NCBI GenBank assembly: GCA_014218235.1
Contig: CM024760.1
Span: forward strand, 68,822,961 to 68,886,960
Source: Colocasia esculenta
Taxonomy: Eukaryota > Streptophyta > Magnoliopsida > Alismatales > Araceae
Direction of reading: 5' to 3'
DNA length: 64,000 nt
Made by a program: the position numbers and the translations under genes. Shown piece by piece: positions 1-10,754 of this stretch. Within the stretch, counting starts at the first letter, position 1; every line of letters begins with the position of its first letter. The notes under the pieces are model-generated. The model ran no database searches. It was given only the letters and a program-made list of their open reading frames with translations, and was not told the origin of the DNA.

Positions 1-599
1 TCTAACAATTGAACTAACATGTTCCTATGCATGTCATGCAATCAATTTTCATGATATATGTTTATTGTCATGCAACATATAACTAGTTTTCACGTAGCAA
101 GTAATTATTTAAACAAGTAGCAATTATTACATATGACAAATGACTTGTAGCATGGAAAACAATTTCATATGGATCATGTAGCATGTAACATGTAGGCATT
201 TATCATGTAGACATGTAGCATGTAGTCATGTAGTCAATTATCCTGTAGTTGCCAAGACATAGCCCACATTATTAATAGAGATCAGTAGTCATATAGCATT
301 CACTTATCACCTAGGCAAAACAGTGATGAAGTCATGGCCATTGAGCAATACCGGGGAAAGCCTTTCCCACCTTAACCAGTAGAACTTGTCTACCTCTAGG
401 ATTTCAACCCATTGCCCACGGATTCAGTAGGTCATTTTCCTATAGGTGAACCTTTACCACAGGGGCATCCATGGGGTAGTTCCTTGTAGGAAATCTCTAT
501 CATAGCAATGTCTTTATTGGCCATTTCATTTCAAAATATACATTAACATGTATGCAATCATATAACCTACATTTTCATGCAATTCTATCATATGCCAAT
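1..599 (-). repeat. Chromo1 left LTR, outer fragment
   Basis: This stretch repeats at about 22529-23125 with scattered substitutions, so it is part of the LTR whose complete copy lies at 21911-24770. By comparison, the first 0.6 kb of this LTR lies beyond the left edge of the window. The LTR is broken at 599/605 by the nested Gagonly1 element and resumes at 13885. The element reads on the minus strand, so this is its 3' LTR. No gene is seen in this stretch. Confidence 0.9.
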
Positions 600-604
600 G
601 CAAT
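600..604. repeat. Target site duplication GCAAT, left copy
   Basis: GCAAT lies directly before the LTR start TGTCAC and recurs at 13880-13884 directly after the terminal CTACA. The uninterrupted Chromo1 LTR copy near 23125 shows a single related sequence at this point. This fixes both ends of Gagonly1. Confidence 0.9.
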
Positions 605-3600
605 TGTCACATCCCAAGAATTTTGCAGTGGATATTAATAATAATTCGGAAATAATTCGGGACGATAACCCGAGACGTGAACAGTCGGCAAATAAGCCTC
701 TAACTAGCACGCACTAAATGTATAACAACATACATCATCATAATAGGGCCCTAATATTGAACTCAACTAATCTTGTATTCAAATCTCAACTCATTATATT
801 CCAAATGGAAACTATTACAGGACTAAGACTCAAAAAAAGCAAAAGTACATAATACCTCACTTCCTACTACAAGAATCTAACACTCATAGCAAACTACTAT
901 AACAAGACTCATAGTTGGAACGCTCATCACTCGGACGCATTCCCATCCTCGACTTGATCTTCCTCTTGAACTTCATAGTCACCTAGATTGGGTAAAAGTA
1001 GGGAATGAGCAAACTAGCCCAGTAGGATTTATATCTCAATGTGCGGGCAATGATATAAGTGATTAGCAATTTAGAACTAGGTAAGTACGATGAATGATAT
1101 GCAAGTACGAATAAAACTCGTTAAAACATGATACATGAAACAAGCTAGATAGAGTGATCATGATAGAACAAGATTTTAGAACAAGATGACAAGATAGAAC
1201 TTGCAACAGATCACTTTGTACAAGCACGCATGATTTCACTTGATGTTAAGAACGCAAGATATCACTATTTACAATAAATGCAAGATGGCCATATCACGCA
1301 AGCAAGCAAGAACACACGAGCATAATCATGTAACACTAATCAGGCACGTAAACACTGATGTACACCAAGAAAAGATCCATCAAGAATGTACACCAGGACA
1401 CGCTATGTGGTTATTGTATCTATCATTCACAACCAAGCAAGACTCCCAGCGCAGATGCAACGCCAGTAATCCTTATACCCCATGGTTAACAATATATTTA
1501 TGACTCTCCGTCATTGGTGATAGACTGGAGCCCTTGTACACTCACCGTGCCTGGTCAGCATCTCACGTAAAATTTTAAATGTGGATACCCACAGTCATTA
1601 ATAATGGCCAATGAGAGTTTCAATAAGTAAACATGTGTAATGTCATGTTCATGATGATGATGGGAACAAGTAATAAGTAATTGAACATGATTTCATGAGA
1701 ACAATGGTCAAGAGATAAATTTGGCAGCATAACAATACGATTTATATTGTAGTTCAATCTTTATGTTAATGGCTTTAGTCTAGATTGTAAATCACACTCA
1801 CGAGAACAAGAAGAGAAAGGAAGTGCATGCTAACTTCTGGATACTTCAATGGTACAACCTGCTCGTCGGCCATGTGGGAATCCATGGTCAGAGGAGACTT
1901 ATGGAGGTCTTAGAGAAAAGGTCACTAGTCTACCGATTCGGAATGACCGGTAGAGAGCCTCCAAATCCCCAAGAAAGGGCTGCCTAGAAGTGCAAGTGTG
2001 TAGTGATGTACGCGTGTCAATTCACAATCCATCGGTCTCAAACTCGCAGAAAACACTTAACATGATGGCATGCAATGAACAATGCATTTAACTACACATG
2101 GGTTTACAAGATTTTAAGATAATAATTATCATTTAAATCAAGCTAGAACGGTAACAAGAGTAAATCATATGTTTCATGAATGATCATATCATTAAGAAAG
2201 CAATTAGAATAATATTAATGTAATTAAGGCTTTTTAAATGGATTAATCACTTTTAGGCCATTAAATAAATCATCATGCAATGATCAGACCTATGACATGT
2301 GAATTACACGCTAAATATCATATTTAAACAGACCTCAGGTATAGTAGTAAGTTTTGTAAAAGAAATAGGTGGGGTTTCATGAAAAATCTTGAGGTCGCGA
2401 CGGACGCTTGTAAGGATCGCGACGGGGTCAGATCAAAACGTGACAGTGCCTTGTAAGGATCGCGACAGGCTTGTCTGATCAGGCAGGCAGTTCGCAACGG
2501 GTTCATATGAAGAAGGCGACAAGAGTATGTGCAGAATGCGACAAGGGGGTCAGAACAGGCAGAGAGATAGCGACGGGGCGCTCGTCGCGTTCAGAACGTG
2601 ACGGGTTTGCTGTCGCAACAAGACCTCAGAACGCGGCCTATCGGGCCGTCGCGTTCACAGGGTCTGCGCCTTAATCCAACAGAGAAAGGACATGTTCTTG
2701 GATTGCGGTCCAGAACTGCCTTATATTGACACAGGGTGCTTCAAAACTAGAGAACAAGTTGTACAGTGCATGAAAAATAACGAAACTAGTTTTAAACCAA
2801 CCTAGACATGCAAGGGTGCTTCCAGTAAATCAGAATTAGAAAACAAGGATGGTTTCGATAGGCTTTAATCAAGTCAAACACAAACGTAAAAGCCAAGTGC
2901 AACGCGTAAACGTAGTTTCATGCAGTGACCCTCTTACCATGCTTATAACTCTCTAACTATTGACATTTAGACAAAACATTCAACTCAAGAAATGACAAGG
3001 ACAACTATTAGAAAAACTTCATGTTGTGGGTTTGTCCTAATTCGGTCTTGAATCACGTGTGACATATAAAGAACAGGAAAAGCCCTAACAGTGCGCGACT
3101 TTGGCAAAACACTTATAATTCAAAATCTACTCCTTGAAATTTTATGAAACCAGTGGGAAACGAAAGCTAACTTGATGATCCACAGATTGGTATAGGATAT
3201 GTTAAGGTTTGGCCCAAGAAAACCTACCTTCTGGGTTGAAGAAGTCCCATTTTTCCAGAAAGCCTGTGTTCTGACCACTTGGAGGAAAACGCTTAATACT
3301 CCATGTATACTGCATGGAATTTGGGCATTCCACTTGGGTTAGAATGAAGACTTGACCCTCTTTCCAGGGGTATAGGCCTTTCAAGGTTTGGTTATGGTTT
3401 GACTCACCTTTGGTCGACTTCAAGTGGATAGTTTGTGCAGATCGCAGCAGATGAGAAGGGGAAGAAGAACGGCTTGGTGTGGGCGTTCCACAGCTCCTCA
3501 GCCACCAAGAGCTCCTCCACACGACCCTAGCATGTTCTAAAACTCGTCCCTAAGATTTGGTGAAGAGTATTTAAGCCACCAAGGTGCTTAGGAGTTGTAT

Positions 3601-4376
3601 TATGACTAGGAAGCCAAGTTGCGGTTTGACATGTTAGTTTCCTAATTTGAGGATTTCTTCCTCCATTAGAGTGTGTGAGGCTTTAGGAAACCTCCCACCC
3701 TAGTTAAGCACGAATTTGGGTTGCCAAGAATACATGTTTCTATCCCAATTCAACTCAAATTATCTCTTTTTAATTTCAGCCTATTTAGAGTTACGAATTT
3801 CCATGCATTTTCTAGGTTTATTTGATTTTTGAGCCAAATGTTGTCCATTGGCCTAATTATGATAATGGGTGATCAATATATAATGTTGGATGTCTCCCCA
3901 ACATTTTTATTTAATTTATGGTTGCATCGTATTTTCGAGTTAATAGTTTTCCGACTTGTTTCCTAATTTGGATAATCGGTCACAATAACTCTTAAACCTA
4001 GTCCAAATGATATTTATTGACCTAAATTTCTTGATGGGTCAATAGAGGATATTATTTAGAGTCCGTATATGATTTTTATTTAATTTTATGACTCATCCAA
4101 GTACGTGTGATAATGATTTTTCGACTTATTCATGAATTACGATAATAAGTCGCGAAACACTTTAAACTTGGCTAATCCGATTTTTCATGGCACAAATTTG
4201 TTTGTGAAATATTTAGTAATAATTTTTAGGGTTGATTTATAATTTTCACAGAATTGCCCGATGTGTTTTAGCATATACGTTAATGATACGTATGTTTAAA
4301 ATACTCCGATATTATGGAAATTATTTATTTCTATTTATTTGAGTTTTTAGGTAATTAAAATTTTCTGGGTGCTACA
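605..4376 (-). repeat. Gagonly1 LTR a (3' LTR in element sense)
   Basis: The boundaries come from the terminal TG...CA, from the target duplication at 600-604 and from the polypurine tract at 4377. It aligns end to end with 5976-9744 with visible substitutions, many of them CpG to TpG or CpA. It holds no gene: the ORFs in it are broken differently in the sister copies. It contains the TCGCGA array at 2395-2654. Confidence 0.9.
2395..2654. repeat. Phased TCGCGA-type motif array in Gagonly1 LTR a
   Basis: TCGCGA or one-to-two-base variants start at 2395, 2417, 2438, 2460, 2492, 2514, 2536, 2568, 2585 (reverse sense), 2596, 2613 and 2649. The first eight are spaced 22, 21, 22, 32, 22, 22 and 32 bp, close to two or three helical turns. 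The surrounding DNA is AT-rich. The array is also present in LTR b (from 7764) and LTR c (from 11901). Function unknown. Confidence 0.75.
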
Positions 4377-4387
4377 CCCTCCTCCAC
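4377..4387 (-). other. Polypurine tract of Gagonly1
   Basis: Read on the minus strand, TGGAGGAGGG lies directly before the LTR start TGTAGCACCC, the usual place for plus-strand priming. Just upstream (4388-4412) is a stretch closely matching the end of the pol gene of Chromo2 (58250-58276), although Gagonly1 has no pol. Confidence 0.85.
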
Positions 4388-4795
4388 TTAAGAGAATTTG
4401 GTCCCCAAATTCATTGATCATTAATTGGCTCTCGATAATTATGATCCTTGAGTTGGTTTTAGATTTAATTCCTCTAACTTCTTTCAACATCGTGGATACT
4501 AGTCCAACATCTACACCTATGGCCATCCGTACTATTCTTTTGGTTCTTTCCACTCTTGTTTTCCTTCCACGGCTGTTATGACTCCATCTTAATCCATCAG
4601 ATGAACTATGGTATAATTACTAGATTATCCCTTTCTAATTTCTCCTTAATGATCTCCCCCACTTAGAAATGTACTAGCATCATAAAATCAGTCTAGAGGT
4701 TTAATAATCATACCTCCTTCCAGGAGCTCCGCTTGCATTATTGCATTCACGCATCCTTGACGCTTTATCACTCCCTGGTTCCTTTCAACTTGGTC

Positions 4796-5735
4796 TTATA
4801 GCATGGGACAGTTTGGTATACGATGTTCCTGACTCCCATATCGCAGGCAAGGCCCGGTCTTCTTCCAACACTTGTCCGCTTGGTGCCCAGGCTTGTTGCA
4901 AAAGTTACAATGTTCCACCGTCATTGTTTCTTCTACTTTGATCTCTTTCTCCATGCCACAGTCCTTCCCAGTGGTTGGCATTTTGTTGTTGTTGTAGTGG
5001 TTGTTATTGTTGTTGTTGTTATTGGGGAAAGTTCCAGTTGTATCAATTGGTCCTCTTTTTATGAAGGTCGATTTTGAGATGTCTTTCCCCTTTAAGCCTT
5101 CCACCTTAGCCATGGTGTCTTCCACCAGTTGGGCTCTTTGGACCATCTCAGTGTAGGTTTGGATGTTGTGTGGTCCGAGCTTTTCAATGAACATGGGCCT
5201 GAGCCCATCCATGAAACAGTTAGCCTTTAGTCTTTCAGTTCCCACCAGGTGTGGGGCATACACAGCCAGATGCGCGAACTGAGCCTCATACTCAACCACG
5301 GACATTCCTTTCTGTTTTAGTGCCGCAAACTCCGCTGTCTTCTTTTCCTTAACTCTTTCTGAGAAGTATTTTCTCGGAAGATCTCCAGGAAACCTGCCCA
5401 TTCCAGTTCAGCTATATTAGGCAGGTGGGCCAATGTGGCCTTCCACCATGCTCGGGCATCCTTAGTGAAATAGAAAGTGGCCAGTACCACCTTCTCCCTA
5501 TTAGTGCATTGCATCACATGGAAAATCCTTTCTATTTCTTTCTGCCAATTCTCCGCTTCGTCTGGATCAGGGGATCCAGAGAAACGACGAGGGTTTAAAC
5601 TCCTAAAATTGCGGTGTAGATCACCAGCTCCATTCCTAGCGGCTGCAGCCTGATTTCCAGCCTGAACCACATTTTGTAAAGCCCGAGTCAATCCAGCCAC
5701 GGTTTCTTTCATAGCTCGCTACTGATTGCGAGCCA
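4796..5735 (-). pseudogene. gag: Gag of Gagonly1, frameshifted copy
   Basis: The likely original ATG is at 5735, followed five codons later by an in-frame TAG. A downstream ATG at 5712 opens a 131-residue piece holding the retrotransposon gag core (residues about 30-120, with the paired Trp of the ARAWW stretch). The reading then moves frame at about 5365, where one base is missing in an A run, and continues as a 201-residue piece. That part has the second half of the gag fold, an asparagine run encoded by AAC/AAT repeats, and a CCHC zinc knuckle (C-x2-C-x4-H-x4-C, CNFCNKPGHQADKC) near its end. It stops at 4796. The family role is capsid formation and RNA packaging. No pol follows in the remaining 400 bp before the LTR. 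Confidence 0.88.
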
Positions 5736-5957
5736 TTGCAATTAGGTGTAAGAGTTATGAGGGTTCCAGAGGAAAGGATGGATAGTAATTAATGTCTCTA
5801 GATACATTATCAGAGTCAATGGGTAGGAGTGTTTTGTTCATTCTATCATATTCCCAGTCTCTACCCATTCTCACCAGGTACTATATTTAATTTCCATGAC
5901 CTAAGTTCCATAGGTATCTCCTATTCCTGAGACATATAACCTATTTGGTATTCTTGG

Positions 5958-5969
5958 TCTCTGATACCA
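5958..5969 (-). other. Primer-binding site of Gagonly1
   Basis: On the minus strand this reads TGGTATCAGAGA, which matches 11 of 12 bases of the plant initiator tRNA-Met site (TGGTATCAGAGC). It lies 6 nt from the end of LTR b. Chromo1 has the same variant at 21894-21905. Confidence 0.88.
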
Positions 5970-5975
5970 CTAAAC

Positions 5976-8900
5976 TGTCATGTCCCAAGAATTTCGCAGT
6001 GGATGTTAATAATAATTAAGAAATAATTCGAGACGATAACCCGAGACGTGAACAGTCGGCAAATAAGCCTCTAGCTAGCACGCACTAAATGTATAACAAC
6101 ATACATCATCATAATAGGGCCCTAATATTGAACTCAACAAATCTTGTATTCAAATCTCAACTCATTGTATTCCAAATGGAAACTATTACAGGACTAAGAC
6201 TGAATAAAAGTAAAAGTACATAATACCTAACTTCCTTTTACAAGAATCTAACACTCATAGCAAACTACTATAACTAGACTCATAGTTGTAACGCTCATCA
6301 CTCGTACGCATTCCCATCCTTGACTTGATCTTCTCTTGAACTTCATAGTCACCTAGATTGGGTAAAAGTAGGGAATAGCAAACTAGCCCAGTAGGATTTA
6401 TATCTCAATGTGCGGGCAATGATATAAGTGATTAGCAATTTAGAACTAGGTAAGTACGATGAATGATATGCAAGTACGAATAAAACTCGTTAAAGCATGA
6501 TAATGAAACAAGCTAGATAGAGTGATCATGATAGAACAAGATTTTAGAACATGATGACAAGATAGAACTAGCAACAGATCACTTTGTACAAGCATGCATG
6601 ATTTCACTTGATGTCAAGAACGCAAGATATCACTATTTGCAATAAATGCAAGATGGCCATATAACACAAGCAAGCAAGAACACACGAGCACAATCATGTA
6701 ACACTAATCAGGCACGTAGACACTGATGTACACCAAGAAAAGATCCATCAAGAATGTAGACCAGGACACGTGTATGTGGTTATTGTATCTATCATTCAAC
6801 AACCAAGCAAGACTCCCAGCGTAGATGCAACGCCAGTAATCATTATACCCAATGGTTAATAGTATATTTATGACTCTCCATCATTGGGGTTAGACTGGAG
6901 CCTTGTACACTCGCCGCGCCCGGTCAGCATCTCACGTAAAATTTTAAATGTAGATACCCATAGTCATTAATAATGGCCAATGAGAGTTTCAATAAGTAAG
7001 CATGTGTAATGTCATGTTCATGATGATGATGGGAACAAGTAATAAGTAATTGAACATGATTTCATGAGAACAATGGTCAAGAGATAAATTTGGCAGCATA
7101 ACTGTACGATTTGTACTGTAGTTCAATCTTTATGTTAATGGCTTTAGTCTAGATTGTAAATCACACTCACGAGAACAAGAAGAGAAAGGAAGTGCATGCT
7201 AACTTCTGGATACTTCAATGGTACAACCTGCTCGTCGGCCATGTGGGAATCCATGGTCAGAGGAGACTTACCGAGGTCTTAGAGAAAATGTCACTAGTCT
7301 ACCGATTCAGAATGACCGGTAGAGAGCTTCCAAATCCCTAAGAAAGGGCTGCCTAGAAGTGCAAGTGTGTAGTGATGTACGCATGTCAATTCATAATCCA
7401 TCGGTCTCAAACTCGCGGAAAACACTTAACATGATGGCATGCAATGAACAATGTATTTAACTACACATCTGTTTACAAGATTTTAAGATAATAATTATCA
7501 TTTAAATCAAGCTAGAACGGTAACAAGAGTAAATCACAAGTTTCATGAATGATCATATCATTAAGAAAGCAATTAGAATAATATTCATGTAATTAAGGCT
7601 TTTTAAATGGTTTAATCAATTTTAGGCTATTAAATAAATCATCATGCAATGATCAGACCTAAGACATGTGAATTACACGCTAAATATCATATTTAAATAG
7701 ACCTCAGGTATAGCAGTAAGTTTTGTAAAAGAAATAGGTGGGGTTTCATGAAAAATCCTAAGGTCGCGACGGACCCTTGTAAGGATCGCGACGGGGTCAG
7801 ATCAGAATGCGACAGTGCCTTGTAAGGATCGCAACAGGCTTGTCTGATCAGGCAGGTGGTTCGCGACGGGTTCATATGAAGAAGGCGACAAGGGTATGTG
7901 TAGAATGCGACAAGGGGGTCAGAACACGCAGAGAGATAGCGACGAGGCGCTCGTCGCGTTCAGAACGCGACGGGTTTGATGTCGCGACAAGGCCTCAGAA
8001 CGTGGCTTATCGGGCCGTCGCGTTCATAGGGTTTGCGCCTGAATCCGACAGAGAAAGGACATGTTCTTGGATTGCGGTCCAGAACTGCCTTATATTGACA
8101 CATAGTGCTTCAAAAATCGAGAACAAGTTGTACAATGCATGAAAAATAACGAAACCAGTTTTAAACCAACCTAGACATGCAAGGGTGCTTCCAGTAAATC
8201 GTAATTAGAAAACAAGGATGGTTTTGATATGCTTTAATCAAGTCAAACACAAACATAAAAGCCAAGTGCAACCCGAAAACATAGTTTTATGCAGTGACCC
8301 TCTTACCATGCTTATAACTCTCTAACTGTTGACATTTAGACATATTGTCCAACACAAGACATGACGAGGGTAACTAGTAGAAAAACTTTCATGTTGTGGG
8401 TTTGCTCTAATTCGGTCTTGAATCACGTGCAACATATAAAGAACGGGAAAAGCCCTAACAGTGCGCGACTTTGGCAAAACGCTTATAATTCAAAATCTAC
8501 TCGTTGAAATTTGATGAATCCAGTGGGAAATGAAAGTTAACTTGATGCTCCAGACATTGGTATAGGATATGTTAAGGTTTGGCCGATGAAAACCTACCTT
8601 CTGGGTTGAAGAAGTCCCATTATTCTAGAAAGCCCGTGTTCAGACCACTTGGAGGAAAACGCATAATATTCCGTGTATACTACATGGAATTTGGGCATTC
8701 CACTTGGGTTAGAATGTAGACTTGACCCTCTTTCCAAGGGTATAGGCCTTGCAAGGTTTGGTTATGGTTTGGCTCACCTTTGGTCGACTTCAAGTGGACA
8801 GTTTGTGCAGGTCGCAGCAGACGAGAAGGGCAAGAAGAACGGCTTGGTGTTGGCGTTCCACAGCTCCGCAGCCACCAAGAGCTCCTCCTCACGACCCTAA

Positions 8901-9744
8901 GAAGTTCTAAAACTCGTCCCTAAGGTTTGGTGAAGAGTATTTAAGCCACCATGGTGTTTAGGAGTCGTATTATGACTAGGAAAGCCAAGTTGCAGTTTGA
9001 CATGTTTGTTTCCTAATTTGAGGATTTCCTCCTCCATTAGAGTGTGTGAGGCTTTAGGAAACCTCCCACCCTAGTTAAGCACGAATTTGGGTTTCCAAGA
9101 ATACATGTTTCTATCTCAATTCAACTCAAATAGCCTCTTTCTAATTTCAGCATATTTAGAGTTACGAATTTCCATGCATTTTCTAGCTTTATTTGATTTT
9201 TGAGCCAAATGTTGTCCATTGGCCCAATTATGATATGGGTCATCAATATATAATGTTGGAAGTCTCCCTAACATTTTTATTTAATTTATGGTTTCATCGT
9301 ATTTTCGTGTTAACGGTTTTCCGACTTGTTCCTAATTTGGATAATCGGTCACAATAACTCTTAAACCTAGTCCAAATAATTTTTATTGACCCAAATTTCT
9401 TGATGGATCATTAAAGGATATTATTTGAAGTCCGTATATGATTTTTATTTAATTTGCTGACTCATCCAAGTACGTGTGATAATGATTTTTCGACTTATTC
9501 ATGAATTATGATAATAAGTCACGAAACAATTTAAACTTGGCTAATCCGATTTTTCTTGGCGCAAATTTGTTTGTGAAACATTTAGTAATAATGTTTAGGG
9601 TTGATTTATAATTTTTACAGAATTGCCCGATGTGTTTTAGCATATACGTTAATGATACATATGTTTTAAATACTCTGATATTGTGGAAATCATTTATTTC
9701 CATTTATTTGAGTTTTTATGTAATTAAAATTTCGGGGTGCTACA
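5976..9744 (-). repeat. Gagonly1 LTR b (central LTR)
   Basis: A full-length copy of LTR a, 3769 bp, starting TGTCATGTCCC and ending GGTGCTACA. It is the 5' LTR for the gag at 4796-5735 and the 3' LTR for the second internal region. Its TCGCGA array starts at 7764 with steps of 22, 21, 22 and 32 bp and runs to about 8023. No other gene content is seen. Confidence 0.9.
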
Positions 9745-10163
9745 CCCTCTCCCACTTAAGAGAATTTGGTCCCCAAATTCATTGATCATTAATTAGCTCT
9801 CGATAATTATGATCCTTGAGTTAGTTTTAGATTTAATTCCTCTAACTTGTTTCAACATCATGGATGCTGGTCCAACATCTACACCTATGGCCATCCGTAC
9901 TATTCTTTTGGTTCTTTCCACTCTTGTTTTCCTTCCATGGCTGTTATAACTCCATCTTAATTCATCAGACGAACTATGGTATAATTACAAGATTATCCCT
10001 TTCTAATTTCTCCTTAATGATCTCCCCCACTTAGAAATGTACTAACATCATAAAATCAGTCTTGGGGTTTAATAATCATACCTCCTTCCGGGAGCTCCAC
10101 TTGCATTATTACATTCACGCGTCCTTGATGCTTTACCACTCCCTGGTTCCTTCCAACTTGGTC
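9745..10163 (-). other. Gagonly1 second internal region, gag 3' flank
   Basis: A non-coding stretch between LTR b and the second gag copy, matching 4377-4795. It contains a polypurine tract directly at 9745 and the same residual pol-tail sequence at about 9757-9782. No pol gene is present. Confidence 0.75.
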
Positions 10164-10722
10164 TTATAGCATGGGATAGTTTGGTATACGATGTTCCCGA
10201 CTCCCACATTGCAGGCAAGCCCCGGTCTTCTTCCAACACTTGTCCGCTTGGTGCCCAGGCTTGTTGCAAAAGTTACAATATTCTACCGTCATTGTTTCTT
10301 CTACTTTGATCTTTTTCTCCATGCCATAGTCATTCCCAGTGGTTGGCCTTTTGTTGTTGTTGTAGTGGTTGTTATTGTTGTTGTTGTTATTGGGGAAAGT
10401 TCCAGTTGTATCGACTAGTCCTCTTTTTATGAAGGTCGGTTTTGAGATGTCTTTCCCCATTAAGCCTTCCACCTTAGCCATGGTGTCTTCCACCAGTTGG
10501 GCTCTTTGGACCATCTCAGTGTAGGTTTGGATGTTGTGTGGTCCGAGCTTTTCAATGAACATGGGCCTGAGTCCATCCATGAAATGGTTAGCCTTTAGTC
10601 TTTCAGTTCCCACCAGGTGAGGGGCATACACAGCCAGACGTGCGAACTGAGCCTCATACTCAGCCACGGACATTGCTTTCTGTTTTAGTGCGGCAAACTC
10701 CGCTGTCTTCTTTTCCTTAACT
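10164..10722 (-). pseudogene. gag: Gag of Gagonly1, second copy, 5' truncated
   Basis: This copy keeps the C-terminal two-thirds of the gag seen at 4796-5735: the second half of the gag core, an asparagine run and a CCHC knuckle ending in the same PML residues. Here the second half is a single open frame, but the N-terminal part is gone. Upstream, the sequence passes through a duplicated 32-bp gag piece (10676-10707 and 10723-10754) and then directly into LTR sequence equivalent to 6612. The primer site and the 5' end of this LTR are deleted, so the copy could not be reverse transcribed on its own. Confidence 0.88.
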
Positions 10723-10754
10723 CTTTCTGTTTTAGTGCGGCAAACTCCGCTGTC
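10676..10754. repeat. 32-bp direct repeat at a deletion breakpoint
   Basis: Positions 10676-10707 (gag) are repeated exactly at 10723-10754, 47 bp away. The second copy then joins LTR sequence equivalent to 6612 onward, sharing TGTC at the join. This looks like locally templated filler DNA made during end joining or template switching. Confidence 0.88.

Noticed and set aside
1240..1503. 87-codon ORF in Gagonly1 LTR a
   Set aside because: It lies within an LTR, is disrupted in the equivalent place of LTR b and LTR c, and resembles no protein.
4980..5035. Trinucleotide repeat as a free microsatellite
   Set aside because: It is in frame within gag and encodes the asparagine run that is also present in the second gag copy (10345-10395).
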